From Candidatus Saccharimonadota bacterium (GTDB lineage: Bacteria > Patescibacteriota > Saccharimonadia > Saccharimonadales > Saccharimonadaceae), in assembly GCA_017645955.1 (NCBI GenBank), contig JAGCNM010000022.1:1-41103 (forward strand): a stretch of DNA of 41,103 nt, written 5' to 3'. Shown here piece after piece: positions 1 through 8,046 of this stretch; position 1 is the stretch's first letter; every line of letters begins with the position of its first letter. A program made the translations under genes and the position numbers. The notes under the pieces are model-generated. The model made no database searches. It was not told the origin of the DNA and saw only the letters and a list, made by a program, of their open reading frames with translations.

Positions 1-246
1 AGTAACCGTATTAGTAGATACATTTACATTGATAATATTAGAATCACTAGCCGTATTAGGGGCTAGGTTATTAATATAGAGATCGGCTGAGATAGTTAAA
101 TTAAGAGTTGGGTTAAAGGTAAAGTTCACGCCGATTTCTTGTTGATAAGTGAGGGCGGAAACAAATGCCGTAGAAATAAAACTAAAAACTATCAAAAAAA
201 CCACTATATATAATATATGGTGCTTATTTAATAAAGTATTTACCAT
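1..246 (-). CDS. Exported surface protein, N-terminal part (runs off the window)
   Basis: The reading frame is open from an ATG at 246 to the window edge (82 codons). The N terminus has a short basic region (LLNKHH), a hydrophobic stretch (ILYIVVFLIVFSFIS) and small residues before LTYQQE, a typical Sec signal peptide. The following part (NPTLNLTISADLYINNLAP...SNIINVNVSTN) resembles in pattern the N-terminal domain of the two large surface proteins at 17.4-21.9 kb, which also alternate short polar and hydrophobic residues ending in V-T-T-N. A GAGG lies 12 nt upstream, and an extended -10 box is at 272-280. Probably another member of the same surface protein family; its function cannot be named from this fragment. 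Confidence 0.7.
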   Translation of the reverse strand, partial: MVNTLLNKHHILYIVVFLIVFSFISTAFVSALTYQQEIGVNFTFNPTLNLTISADLYINNLAPNTASDSNIINVNVSTNTVT

Positions 247-271
247 CGCGCATCAACCTCAACATAAGTTG

Positions 272-280
272 ATTATAACA
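272..280 (-). promoter_or_regulatory. Extended -10 promoter for the exported protein
   Basis: On the minus strand the sequence reads TGTTATAAT, a perfect extended -10. The predicted transcription start is near 265, giving a leader of about 19 nt that contains a GAGG Shine-Dalgarno-like site. This is a leadered gene, unlike queH next to it. Confidence 0.6.
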
Positions 281-306
281 TAACCTTTTTTGTTTTTGAA
301 TATAAT

Positions 307-861
307 TTAGGACTTTTTGTTACGGGCAATTTCTTTTGCGTAGCGTTCTTCTTCAGAAAAAATGCAGCCACAGTATTTTTGACGATATAGACCGATTTCT
401 TTGGCCTTATTCTGGCCCTCACGAAAGCCGACACGAAAGTCGCGATATAAAAACTTTATCCCGGCATCGCTAGCTAGCTTTTCGCAAACTTTTTTTAGCT
501 CTTCGTGTTTTTGGTATGGCGAAACAAGTAGTGTTGTCGTAAAAGCATCGTAACCGTTTTCTAAGGCGTAGCGAATGGTTTCGGAAAGGCGCTTTGGATA
601 GCAATAGTTCACGCAACGGTTTTCTAAATCATTAATTACATTTTTACAATAGTCGTCTAAACCATATTCCTCTTTGAGAATTAATTCAACATTAATGCTT
701 TTTGCATATTCTTTTAAACAATCACGGCGCGCTTTATATTCAGTAAACGGATGAATGTTCGGATTATACCAAAATAAAGTCGGTTCTATCCCTTCTTTTC
801 TTAAAGCTTCAATGCAATAAACGCTACACGGAGCGCAACACGTATGCATGAGTAATTTCAT
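307..861 (-). CDS. queH: Epoxyqueuosine reductase QueH
   Basis: The 184-residue product belongs to the QueH (formerly DUF208) family, which catalyses the last step of queuosine synthesis in tRNA, reducing epoxyqueuosine to queuosine. Family signatures are visible: the N-terminal MHTCCAPCS motif (residues 5-13), WYNPNIHP, the cysteine pair in RCVNYCYPKRL, and the C-terminal QKYCGC. These cysteines are expected to bind an iron-sulfur cluster and a second metal. I start at ATG 861 because it lies 7 nt after a perfect extended -10, so the mRNA should be leaderless. A TTG two codons upstream is also in frame but would fall outside that transcript. The gene stands alone, divergent from the transporter operon. 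Confidence 0.93.
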   Translation of the reverse strand: MKLLMHTCCAPCSVYCIEALRKEGIEPTLFWYNPNIHPFTEYKARRDCLKEYAKSINVELILKEEYGLDDYCKNVINDLENRCVNYCYPKRLSETIRYALENGYDAFTTTLLVSPYQKHEELKKVCEKLASDAGIKFLYRDFRVGFREGQNKAKEIGLYRQKYCGCIFSEEERYAKEIARNKKS

Positions 862-868
862 TGTCAAA

Positions 869-877
869 ATTATACCA
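869..877 (-). promoter_or_regulatory. Leaderless-type promoter of queH
   Basis: TGGTATAAT on the minus strand, followed by 7 nt and then ATG. The predicted transcription start coincides with the start codon, and there is no Shine-Dalgarno sequence. Confidence 0.7.
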
Positions 878-881
878 TTTA

Positions 882-890
882 TGCTACAAT
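882..890 (+). promoter_or_regulatory. Extended -10 promoter of the transporter operon
   Basis: TGCTACAAT, one mismatch from the extended -10 consensus. The predicted start of transcription is at 897, which is itself the A of an ATG opening a six-codon ORF that overlaps the real start at 910. AGGAGG at 901-906 is only 3 nt from the ATG at 910. Confidence 0.5.
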
Positions 891-909
891 TAGTCCATGA
901 AGGAGGTTT

Positions 910-2016
910 ATGTCTAAAAAAATAGAAACCGATTGGAAGACTTTTATTAAGTTTTGGTTAGTCCCGTTAATTATTGCTGGAGCGCTTTTCTTTTTATACA
1001 AAGCCCAGACTGGACTTATCATTATCGGTATTTCGATTTTCTTAGCTCTTGCCTTAAAGCCCTTAGTTAGAAAAGTGAATCATTTCTTTACAAAACACTT
1101 TGGTAAAGATAAGAAGCATCAGACTTTGTCAGCCATTTTCGCTTATTTGATTGTCGTATTAGTTATTGGCGGGATTGTCGCGATTATCGGTCCAGTCGTC
1201 GTGAATGAGACTGCGAAGTTCGTCCAAAACTTTCCAGAAACATTTGAAAAAAACTTTGGTGGATGGGATGGAATTAATAGCTTTGGTAAGTCGGTCGGGA
1301 TTGACGATCTTCACGCTCAAATCAACGGGGCATTGATGAGGATATCGAATGACATGCTTGGCATTTTAGGGAATAATCTTGTTTCCAGTCTTGGCGGGAT
1401 TGCAAATATCGTTATGAAAATTGTTTTAGTATTCATTTTAACACTACTCTTCCTGCTCGATGGCCCGGAAATGATGAATACGCTCTGGAAAACAATTAAG
1501 GCGGGAGACGAAGAGAACAAGCCCGCAAACGTCGCGAAGACTGTAATCTCAAAAATGGCTAACGTAATCTCGACTTATGTTTCAAGGCAAGTAATCGTAG
1601 CAATTATCGATGGTTGTGCTACGATAATAATTGTTTTTGTTCTTTCATTAATTCTCGGTTTTTCACCAAGCCTTGCAATTCCAATGGGAATGATAACGAT
1701 GCTCTTTTATTTGATTCCGATGTTTGGGCAATTCATCGGCGGAACATTGGTGACGCTTTTACTATTCTTCTCTAATCCTGCCGTTGCTTTAGTCTTCGCT
1801 ATCGTATATATAATATATGCTCAAATCGAGAATAATCTCATTTCACCAAAAATCCAAGGCGACGCATTAAACTTAAAACCATTGGTAATTTTGTGTGCAA
1901 TCACGATTGGTATGTATATGTTTGGATTGCTTGGTGCAATTATTGCAATTCCAATCGCGGGCTGTATTAGAGTTTTAGTTGATGAATATCCGAATATAAA
2001 AGCAGCAAGAGAGTAA
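910..2016 (+). CDS. AI-2E family transporter
   Basis: The 368-residue polytopic membrane protein matches the AI-2E/UPF0118 family: paired hydrophobic helices at residues 15-55, a tandem pair around 75-105, a soluble middle segment (VVVNETAKFVQNFPETFEKNF and onward), then a C-terminal block of about five helices with PMFGQFIGG and the typical ending LLGAIIAIPIAGCIRVLVDEY. Some family members export autoinducer-2 and others act in ion/proton exchange; the substrate cannot be told here. It is the first gene of a plus-strand run; the next gene starts 3 nt after its stop, so the two are cotranscribed. The start is supported by AGGAGG, although the spacing is short. Confidence 0.88.
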   Translation: MSKKIETDWKTFIKFWLVPLIIAGALFFLYKAQTGLIIIGISIFLALALKPLVRKVNHFFTKHFGKDKKHQTLSAIFAYLIVVLVIGGIVAIIGPVVVNETAKFVQNFPETFEKNFGGWDGINSFGKSVGIDDLHAQINGALMRISNDMLGILGNNLVSSLGGIANIVMKIVLVFILTLLFLLDGPEMMNTLWKTIKAGDEENKPANVAKTVISKMANVISTYVSRQVIVAIIDGCATIIIVFVLSLILGFSPSLAIPMGMITMLFYLIPMFGQFIGGTLVTLLLFFSNPAVALVFAIVYIIYAQIENNLISPKIQGDALNLKPLVILCAITIGMYMFGLLGAIIAIPIAGCIRVLVDEYPNIKAARE

Positions 2017-2018
2017 AT

Positions 2019-3071
2019 ATGTCAGAAAAAACAAAAAAGAAAAAATGGATTAAGCCTTTGTTGATTTTCTTGTTTATTTTACTAAACGTTGTTGTGATTG
2101 GAGCGACCGCAGTTGCGGAATTTGGAAATTCTAAAGACGCGACGGAGTTTTCCGAGATATCAATTAATTGGTGGTTATTAGTACCAGCGACCCTATGTTT
2201 CTTAGTGGCATTGACGATTGATATACATAAATATGTATTAATGATTAGAAAAATGTCACGCGACAATCAAGAACAAGGGAATATTAGAAAAGTTGCCAGA
2301 AGAACCGTTTTGCTCGGAAAGTATTATGACAACATTACGCCGGCGGCGGTTGGTGGGCAACCTTTTCAAATGTATTACATGCGAAAAAACAGCGGGCTAT
2401 CGCGTGGGGCATCAACTTCAATTCCGATCTTCGGTATGATTTCAATTCAAATCGCATTTATTATTATTGCGGTAATATGTTTTGTTTTTGGCGGGCTAGT
2501 ACATTCTAATCCTGCGTTGCTTTTAACTGCGCTTTTTGGTTTATTATTTTATGCATTTTGGCCAGTTATGGTGGCTGGAGTGACTTATTTTCCAAAACCA
2601 ACTACTAAGCTTTTAAAGTCCATCATTAAACTTCTTGCAAAAATTAAAATTATTAAGAATAAGGAAAAGGTTTTGCAAAAAATTGAGAACGAAGCGGATG
2701 AATATGTCGGCGCGGTAAAAATGATTTTAAAAACTAAAGGGTTATTTTTAACGGTGATTGTTTGGTCGTTAATATATAATATTTTAATCGCATCAATACC
2801 ATATTTTGTTCTTTCGGCTTTCGGCGGCAGCGTAGACTTTTTGTCATGCTTCGTGATAACGATTGCGGTAATGGCAGCCATTTATTTTGTACCAACGCCT
2901 GGTAATTCTGGCGCCGCGGAAGGAACTTTCTTTGTCGTATTCTCAGCTTTATCGTCTGGTTATGTTTTCTGGGCAATGTTAATCTGGCGATTCTTTTCTT
3001 ATTATGTATATATAATAATAGGGCCGATTATTTATTTCTTCATGCATTTAGAAAAACGAAAGAAATCGTGA
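2019..3071 (+). CDS. Flippase-like membrane protein (LPG synthase TM domain family)
   Basis: This 350-residue protein has about eight hydrophobic helices and the signatures of the lysylphosphatidylglycerol synthase TM-region/UPF0104 (AglD-like) family: the ...LLGKYYDNITPAAVGGQPFQMYYM segment (residues 94-120), where small residues and GGQPFQ are typical, and the late VPTPGNSGAAEGTF motif (about 290-305). It has no soluble aminoacyl-transferase domain, so it is more likely a lipid or glycolipid translocation-type membrane protein than a complete MprF. It sits directly behind the AI-2E gene and ahead of an ABC exporter pair, suggesting a cell-envelope operon. Its exact substrate is unknown. Confidence 0.82.
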   Translation: MSEKTKKKKWIKPLLIFLFILLNVVVIGATAVAEFGNSKDATEFSEISINWWLLVPATLCFLVALTIDIHKYVLMIRKMSRDNQEQGNIRKVARRTVLLGKYYDNITPAAVGGQPFQMYYMRKNSGLSRGASTSIPIFGMISIQIAFIIIAVICFVFGGLVHSNPALLLTALFGLLFYAFWPVMVAGVTYFPKPTTKLLKSIIKLLAKIKIIKNKEKVLQKIENEADEYVGAVKMILKTKGLFLTVIVWSLIYNILIASIPYFVLSAFGGSVDFLSCFVITIAVMAAIYFVPTPGNSGAAEGTFFVVFSALSSGYVFWAMLIWRFFSYYVYIIIGPIIYFFMHLEKRKKS

Positions 3072-3077
3072 TATAAT
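3069..3077 (+). promoter_or_regulatory. Internal extended -10 promoter before the ABC exporter pair
   Basis: TGATATAAT overlaps the stop codon of the preceding gene. Transcription would start near 3084, only about 5 nt before the ATG at 3089, so the transcript would be almost leaderless. A GGGGGA run lies between the box and the start and would serve as ribosome site only on read-through transcripts. Confidence 0.5.
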
Positions 3078-3088
3078 GGGGGAACTAT

Positions 3089-4852
3089 ATGTTAAAGCTT
3101 TTTAGGTTTTTGAAGCCATATTGGTGGCAAGTTATCGTTTTAATTTTGTCTATTGCTGCGCAAGTATGGGCAACTTTACGTTTGCCTGCATTAATGGCAA
3201 ATATTATTAATGAAGGGATTGTACCAGGAAATACGGATTATATTTGGGCGGTTGGTTTGAGGATGATAGGACTTGCCGTCGTGTCGGCAATTTGTTCTTT
3301 CGTATCTAGCTATTTTTCAGCACGAATTGGAGCGAATTATTCTCGTGATATTAGAGCTGCAATTTTTACAAAGATTATCAACTTTAATCTAACCGACCAA
3401 AAAGACTTTAGTACTGCATCGCTATTAACTCGAACTACAAACGATGTTAATCAAGTTCAAGCAGTAGTTATGATGATGCTTTCTATGATGCTACGCGCAC
3501 CACTGTTTTGTATTATTTCAGTTTTTATGGCTATTCAGACTGCGCCTGACATGTCTTGGATTATTTTAATTGGAGTTGTCGCAATTCTTGGTTCTCTTGT
3601 TTTGATAATGTCACTTGTTATCCCAAAGTTTAAAATCTTTCAAGTTTTAATTGATAGAATTACTTTATTAACCCGCGAGAACTTGACTGGTTTAAGAGTA
3701 ATTAGAGCATTTAATAATGAAAAGGTTGAAAAACAAAAGTTTGTAAAAACGAATGACAAGCTTACTAGGTTATTGATTTACATCGATAAAATATTGGAGC
3801 TTGAGAATCCGCTAATCGGTATAATATTTAATGGTACAACTTTACTTTGTTCTTGGGTTGGCATCTCGTTACTTTCAAAGGATTTTGCATATCTTGGTAA
3901 CATGTCAGCCTTCGCACAATATGTAACACATGTGATGATGTCATTTTTGATGTTATCGATGATGTTTGTGATGTTGCCGAGAGCAAATGTCTCAGCGCAT
4001 CGTATCAATGATGTCTTAAAGAAAACTTCGAAGATTAATTGGAAAAGAGAAACTAGCAGCAAACCTGAAAAAGTTCCTTCGGTTGAGTTTAAAAATGTTG
4101 ACTTTAGTTATGCTAATGCAACCGAAAAAGTATTAAGCAATATTTCATTTAAGGCAATTGCTGGCGAGACGACGGCCTTCGTCGGATCAACTGGTTCTGG
4201 AAAATCAACTCTAATTAATTTAGTTCCGCGATTTTATGAAGCTACTAATGGCGAGATTCTAATTAACGATGTTTCAATTAAAGACTACGAAAAAAAGGAT
4301 TTAATGAAAAGAATTGGCTTCGTACCACAACGTGGCATCCTGTTTTCTGGAACAATTGCTTCAAATATTAAATTTGGGGCACCAAACGCTACAGAAGAAC
4401 AAGTAAAGAAGGCAGCCGAGATCGCTCAAGCAAAGAATTTCATCGAACGTTTGCCAGAGAAATATAACGCACATATAGCACAAGGTGGTACTAATGTTTC
4501 GGGCGGGCAAAAACAACGTTTGTCAATCGCGAGAGCAATTTGTAAAGATCCGGACATTTTCGTATTTGACGATTCGTTTTCTGCTCTTGATATGAAAACG
4601 GATAAAAAGCTTCGAGAGGCTTTAAGAACAATTACTGGTGAGTCAGTTGTTTTAATTGTTGCACAGCGAATTAGTACAATAAAGGACGCTGATCAAATCG
4701 TTGTACTTGATGATGGAAAAGTTGTCGGAAAAGGAAAACATTTTGAACTATTGAACAAATGTAAAGTTTACCAAGAAATTGTTAAATCCCAGCTTTCAGA
4801 GAAAGAATATGCAACAGAACTAAGATTAGCAGAGGGGGTAAAAAATGCATAA
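3089..4852 (+). CDS. ABC exporter subunit with degenerate catalytic site
   Basis: A 587-residue half-transporter: an N-terminal six-helix exporter domain (about residues 10-310), then a nucleotide-binding domain. Walker A is GSTGSGKST, the signature is VSGGQKQRLS, and Walker B reads DIFVFDDSFSALD, in which the usual catalytic glutamate is aspartate. The H-loop histidine is replaced as well (VLIVAQRIST instead of AHR). This is the pattern of the degenerate half of heterodimeric exporters of the TM287/288 (YheI/YheH, BmrC/BmrD) type. The partner gene overlaps it by 8 nt. Likely substrates are drugs, lipids or peptides; nothing in the sequence chooses among them. Confidence 0.92.
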   Translation: MLKLFRFLKPYWWQVIVLILSIAAQVWATLRLPALMANIINEGIVPGNTDYIWAVGLRMIGLAVVSAICSFVSSYFSARIGANYSRDIRAAIFTKIINFNLTDQKDFSTASLLTRTTNDVNQVQAVVMMMLSMMLRAPLFCIISVFMAIQTAPDMSWIILIGVVAILGSLVLIMSLVIPKFKIFQVLIDRITLLTRENLTGLRVIRAFNNEKVEKQKFVKTNDKLTRLLIYIDKILELENPLIGIIFNGTTLLCSWVGISLLSKDFAYLGNMSAFAQYVTHVMMSFLMLSMMFVMLPRANVSAHRINDVLKKTSKINWKRETSSKPEKVPSVEFKNVDFSYANATEKVLSNISFKAIAGETTAFVGSTGSGKSTLINLVPRFYEATNGEILINDVSIKDYEKKDLMKRIGFVPQRGILFSGTIASNIKFGAPNATEEQVKKAAEIAQAKNFIERLPEKYNAHIAQGGTNVSGGQKQRLSIARAICKDPDIFVFDDSFSALDMKTDKKLREALRTITGESVVLIVAQRISTIKDADQIVVLDDGKVVGKGKHFELLNKCKVYQEIVKSQLSEKEYATELRLAEGVKNA

Positions 4853-6626
4853 CGATATTCCAGAGTCTGGCAAACCAAAAAACATGAAGGACTCCTTTGG
4901 TGTTTTCCTAAAATCAATCAAAGGTTATAGATTCCCAATAATTCTTTCAATTATATTTGCGGTCGGTTCGGCGATTTTAGGGCTCTTTATCCCAAAAATT
5001 TTGGGCGATATGACGACTATCGCAGTTGAGACTTTCGAAGAAGGTATCGACTGGGGCACTTTAGCTGGAAAAGCTTGGCTAGCAATCGGATTGTTCTGTG
5101 GCTCAGCATTATTAAATTATGCTCAGGCTTATATACTCGCAGTTGTTTCAGCAAAATACACCAAAGGACTCCGCGAGATGATTTTAGATAAAATTTCAAA
5201 GTTACCAATCGCATATTTTGACAAGCATAAATTCGGTGATACTTTATCTAGAATGTCGAACGACATTGACGTTTTAACGACTTCAATGTCGCAAGAAATT
5301 GCCGACATCTCACTTAGCTTGACAACACTAATTGGCGTCATGATTATTATGCTGACGATTTCTGTGCCGCTTTCATTAATCTCATTTATTGTTGTCCCGG
5401 TGTCTGTATTAGTAGTTGGCAAAATAATGGGATACGCACAAAAGTATTTCCGCGAGCAACAAAACACTTTAGGAGTTTTGAATGGCAAAATTGAGGAAGA
5501 TTATTCTGGACAAATCATTATTAAAGCAAATTCGTATGAAGATTTAGCTCTTAGAGATTTTAATCGAACTAATGAAAAGTTAGCGACCGTTACTAGACGT
5601 GCACAAATCTTCTCATCTCTTTCATTCCCGGTAACACATATTTTTACTAATATTGGTTATGTCGCAGTGTGCGTGCTAGGAGGATTATTTGTCATTGAAG
5701 GAAGAATCAATATTGGCGATATTCAAGCATTTATTCAATACGTTTCGAGATTTAATAGACCAATTACAGAAATCGCTGCAACCACATCCACCATCCAGTC
5801 GCTTCTTGCTGCTAGTGAAAGAATATTTGAATTCTTAAATGAGACCGAAGAAGAGCCTGACCCAGAACCGTCCAAAACAATTGATAATGTTAGAGGCGAA
5901 GTTGAATTTCATAATGTATGTTTTGGTTATTCCGAAGAACAGCCTATTATTCATAATTTTTCCGTCAAGATTGAGCCGGGAATGAAAGTTGCAATTGTTG
6001 GTCCAACTGGAGCAGGAAAAACTACTTTAATTAATCTCCTGATGCGTTTTTACGATCCAAGCTCTGGTTATATTACGATTGATGGTGTTCCGACACGTGA
6101 AATGAAACGCTCAGATGTCAGAAAACTGTTCGGAATGGTTTTGCAGGACACGTGGCTGTTCTCAGGAACTGTCGAGGAAAACTTACGTTATAGTAACCAA
6201 AAAGCCAGTTTAGACGATGTTAAACGTGCGGCAAAAGCAAGTAACGTTAACCATATCATTGAAGCTCTTCCAAAAGGTTATAAGTCCGACATTAGTGAAG
6301 ACTCGGATAATATCTCTGCTGGCGAAAAACAATTAATAACAATCGCGAGGGCTATGGTCGCAAATCCACCCATGATGATCTTAGACGAAGCGACTTCGAA
6401 TGTTGATACAAGAACCGAACAATTAATTCAGGATTCGTTTGAAAAATTGACGCGAGGTCGAACCTCGTTTGTAATCGCTCATCGACTTTCTACAATTCGT
6501 AATTCTGATTTAATTTTAGTAATGCGGGACGGGAATATTGTTGAGCAAGGGAACCATGAATCCTTACTTAAGGAAAATGGGTTCTACGCTGAACTATATA
6601 ATTCACAATTTGCTGATAACAATTAA
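4845..6626 (+). CDS. ABC exporter subunit, partner with intact Walker B
   Basis: The 593-residue partner of the preceding gene has six membrane helices (about residues 25-320) and a nucleotide-binding domain with Walker A GPTGAGKTT, Walker B MMILDEATSNVD (catalytic Glu present) and H-loop FVIAHRLSTI. Its signature reads ISAGEKQLIT instead of SGGQ, which is the change expected for the protomer contributing the signature to the degenerate site. Together the two therefore form one hydrolytic and one degenerate ATP site. The start is preceded by AGAGGGGGT within the upstream gene, and the 8-nt overlap suggests translational coupling. It converges on tmk with a 40 bp gap without an obvious terminator. 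Confidence 0.93.
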   Translation: MHNDIPESGKPKNMKDSFGVFLKSIKGYRFPIILSIIFAVGSAILGLFIPKILGDMTTIAVETFEEGIDWGTLAGKAWLAIGLFCGSALLNYAQAYILAVVSAKYTKGLREMILDKISKLPIAYFDKHKFGDTLSRMSNDIDVLTTSMSQEIADISLSLTTLIGVMIIMLTISVPLSLISFIVVPVSVLVVGKIMGYAQKYFREQQNTLGVLNGKIEEDYSGQIIIKANSYEDLALRDFNRTNEKLATVTRRAQIFSSLSFPVTHIFTNIGYVAVCVLGGLFVIEGRINIGDIQAFIQYVSRFNRPITEIAATTSTIQSLLAASERIFEFLNETEEEPDPEPSKTIDNVRGEVEFHNVCFGYSEEQPIIHNFSVKIEPGMKVAIVGPTGAGKTTLINLLMRFYDPSSGYITIDGVPTREMKRSDVRKLFGMVLQDTWLFSGTVEENLRYSNQKASLDDVKRAAKASNVNHIIEALPKGYKSDISEDSDNISAGEKQLITIARAMVANPPMMILDEATSNVDTRTEQLIQDSFEKLTRGRTSFVIAHRLSTIRNSDLILVMRDGNIVEQGNHESLLKENGFYAELYNSQFADNN

Positions 6627-6666
6627 AAAAATTCTTTTGGGACACACTCAAGGCTACTGCTTAAGC

Positions 6667-7275
6667 TTACGGTTCCAAAAGTACTTTTTTGATTGCATCA
6701 AATATCTCGTCTATAGTTCCAGATGCGTCAATTAGATTAAGATTGAATTCCTTGGCGATTTTCGGATAAGCGGCGTTGACTTTTTGTTGGAATTCATCGG
6801 CTTTCTTTTCGAAAGTCTCGGTAGCTTTACCGCGATTTTTTTGTCGTTGATAGCGAATGTCGTCTGGTACCGTCAAAATAAATCCGTAATCTGGATGGAC
6901 ATAGTTTTCCGGGAGCATCGATTTTGTTAATCGAATAATCCTTGAGCGAGAAATACCCTCGCCATATCCTTGATATGCAATCGTGGACCAATAGTTGCGC
7001 GCCGAAATTACGACGGCGCCACGCTTTAAAGCTGGTTCGGCAATTTTTTTCCATAGTTCAAGCCTCGAGGCCGTGAATAATAAGACGTTCGTAAGTGGTT
7101 CTAAATTATATCCCCGAATTAAAATCATATCATGTAAATCGTGAGCTTGCGGTAAGTCTCCGTCAGGTTCTTCCAACGTAACGACCTCTCTACCTTGTTG
7201 TTTGTAATACTTTTTTAGAAGCTCAACTTGAGTCGACTTCCCGGTCCCGTCTTGGCCTTCAATTACGATGTACAT
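6667..7275 (-). CDS. tmk: Thymidylate kinase
   Basis: The 202-residue protein is a dTMP kinase: it phosphorylates dTMP to dTDP with ATP. Visible are the P-loop EGQDGTGKST (residues 6-15), LEEPDGDLP in place of the common REPGGT, TASRLEL (family ASR), SARNYWST in the position of the DRY motif, and a late lid region RGKATETFEK. The N terminus is MYIVIEGQDGTGKST, so I start at 7275; the ATG shares its A with the tdk stop (TAATG), and GGAG lies upstream in the tdk end. The stop-start overlap with tdk makes a two-gene dTTP salvage operon. Confidence 0.9.
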   Translation of the reverse strand: MYIVIEGQDGTGKSTQVELLKKYYKQQGREVVTLEEPDGDLPQAHDLHDMILIRGYNLEPLTNVLLFTASRLELWKKIAEPALKRGAVVISARNYWSTIAYQGYGEGISRSRIIRLTKSMLPENYVHPDYGFILTVPDDIRYQRQKNRGKATETFEKKADEFQQKVNAAYPKIAKEFNLNLIDASGTIDEIFDAIKKVLLEP

Positions 7276-7862
7276 TACTTTTTCTCCAGATATTTTTCGT
7301 AACAAGCCGGGCATAAGGCGCGGTATTCGATTTTACTTTTACCGTCATCGATTAAAATATCTGGGCCATCAGTGACTAATTTGTCGTCTAGGAATCGACA
7401 ATTTAGAGTGGCCTTATGGCCACATTCGCAAATGGTTTTGATTTCTTCAATAATGTGAGCAATTTGTAAAAGTCTAGTTGCGCCTTCGAACCCACCGTCT
7501 TTTTGGCGGAAGTTAAGGCGAAGACCATAGGCCATTACCGGAATGTTGAGTTTAATCGTAATCATCATTAGTTGATCGGCCTGTTCGGGGGTTAAAAATT
7601 GGGCTTCATCGACTAATACACACTGGACATCCTTATAGTTTTTTAAAACTTCTTTAAAGATATCTGTCTTTTTGTCGAAACAGAAATTCGTTTCACGCTC
7701 GGGACCAATACGAGTTAAAAGTTTTGTGCCATTTTTAGTGTCGGTTTTTGGTTTGATCACGCAAACTTTATGACCACGTTCTTCATAATTAAACGCAACT
7801 TGTAAGAGCTGCATTGTCTTACCACACCCCATTGCGCCATATCTAAAATATAGTTTCGCCAT
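7275..7862 (-). CDS. tdk: Thymidine kinase
   Basis: The 195-residue protein is a type II thymidine kinase, converting thymidine to dTMP. It has the P-loop GAMGCGKT (residues 9-16, with C where S is usual), the VDEAQFL Walker B motif (about 85-91), the lasso AYGLRLNFRQKDGG and four zinc-site cysteines (CECG and CPAC). I choose ATG 7862 (MAKLYFRYGAM) over the in-frame ATG 18 nt upstream, because a TATAAT box at 7869-7874 places the transcription start exactly on 7862, and because the family normally begins only a few residues before the P-loop. The gene is divergent from ung and separated from it by a large palindrome. Confidence 0.92.
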   Translation of the reverse strand: MAKLYFRYGAMGCGKTMQLLQVAFNYEERGHKVCVIKPKTDTKNGTKLLTRIGPERETNFCFDKKTDIFKEVLKNYKDVQCVLVDEAQFLTPEQADQLMMITIKLNIPVMAYGLRLNFRQKDGGFEGATRLLQIAHIIEEIKTICECGHKATLNCRFLDDKLVTDGPDILIDDGKSKIEYRALCPACYEKYLEKK

Positions 7863-7868
7863 GTCTTG

Positions 7869-7874
7869 ATTATA
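7869..7874 (-). promoter_or_regulatory. Leaderless-type promoter of tdk
   Basis: TATAAT on the minus strand, 6 nt before ATG 7862. It forms the outermost part of the left arm of the tdk/ung palindrome. A second TATAAT lies 15 nt further upstream in the same arm. Confidence 0.6.
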
Positions 7875-8034
7875 GTTCATATTATTATATTTCTCAACGT
7901 TGAAACTTCGCCGTATAAAAATTACAACAGGTCAGGCGGGCTCGAACCTGTATTTCAGTACAGGATTCTCGCCCGTGACTGTTGTAATTTTTATCGGGCA
8001 GTTTCAAAATGTTTCGAAATATAATAATATGAAC

Positions 8035-8040
8035 TATAAT
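8035..8040 (+). promoter_or_regulatory. Leaderless-type promoter of ung
   Basis: TATAAT followed by 6 nt (AAATCT) and ATG 8047. It is the mirror image of the tdk promoter, at the end of the right arm of the palindrome. A further TATAAT is at 8020-8025. Confidence 0.6.
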
Positions 8041-8046
8041 AAATCT

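Larger units (their letters stand above)
7869..8040. repeat. 172 bp palindromic intergenic element carrying both divergent promoters
   Basis: The whole tdk-ung gap folds on itself. The outer arms 7869-7893 and 8016-8040 are a perfect 25 bp inverted repeat that contains two TATAAT boxes per side. A second arm pair, ATAAAAATTACAACA at 7915-7929 against 7980-7994, is perfect over 15 bp, and between these two arm sets GAAACT/AGTTTC also pairs. The centre has GTCA/TGAC, CGGGC/GCCCG and CCTGTA (7947-7952) with TACAGG (7959-7964) around the loop TTTCAG. Each outer arm ends exactly at a -10 box located 6 nt before an ATG, so tdk and ung have identical core promoters. The architecture recalls the in-gene palindromes of this window. 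Confidence 0.85.

Noticed and set aside
7930-7975. Possible tRNA gene in the tdk/ung gap (GGCTCGAAC and GGTTCGAGCC look like a T-loop)
   Set aside because: The bases flanking the TTCGA-like loop do not form a T-stem on either strand, no acceptor stem or D-arm fits, and the region is fully explained by the nested inverted repeats.
7911-8046. Longer N-terminal extension of ung beginning upstream near 7900
   Set aside because: The extension would be translated from both halves of the palindrome, lies upstream of the predicted transcription start and has no counterpart in family 1 uracil-DNA glycosylases.
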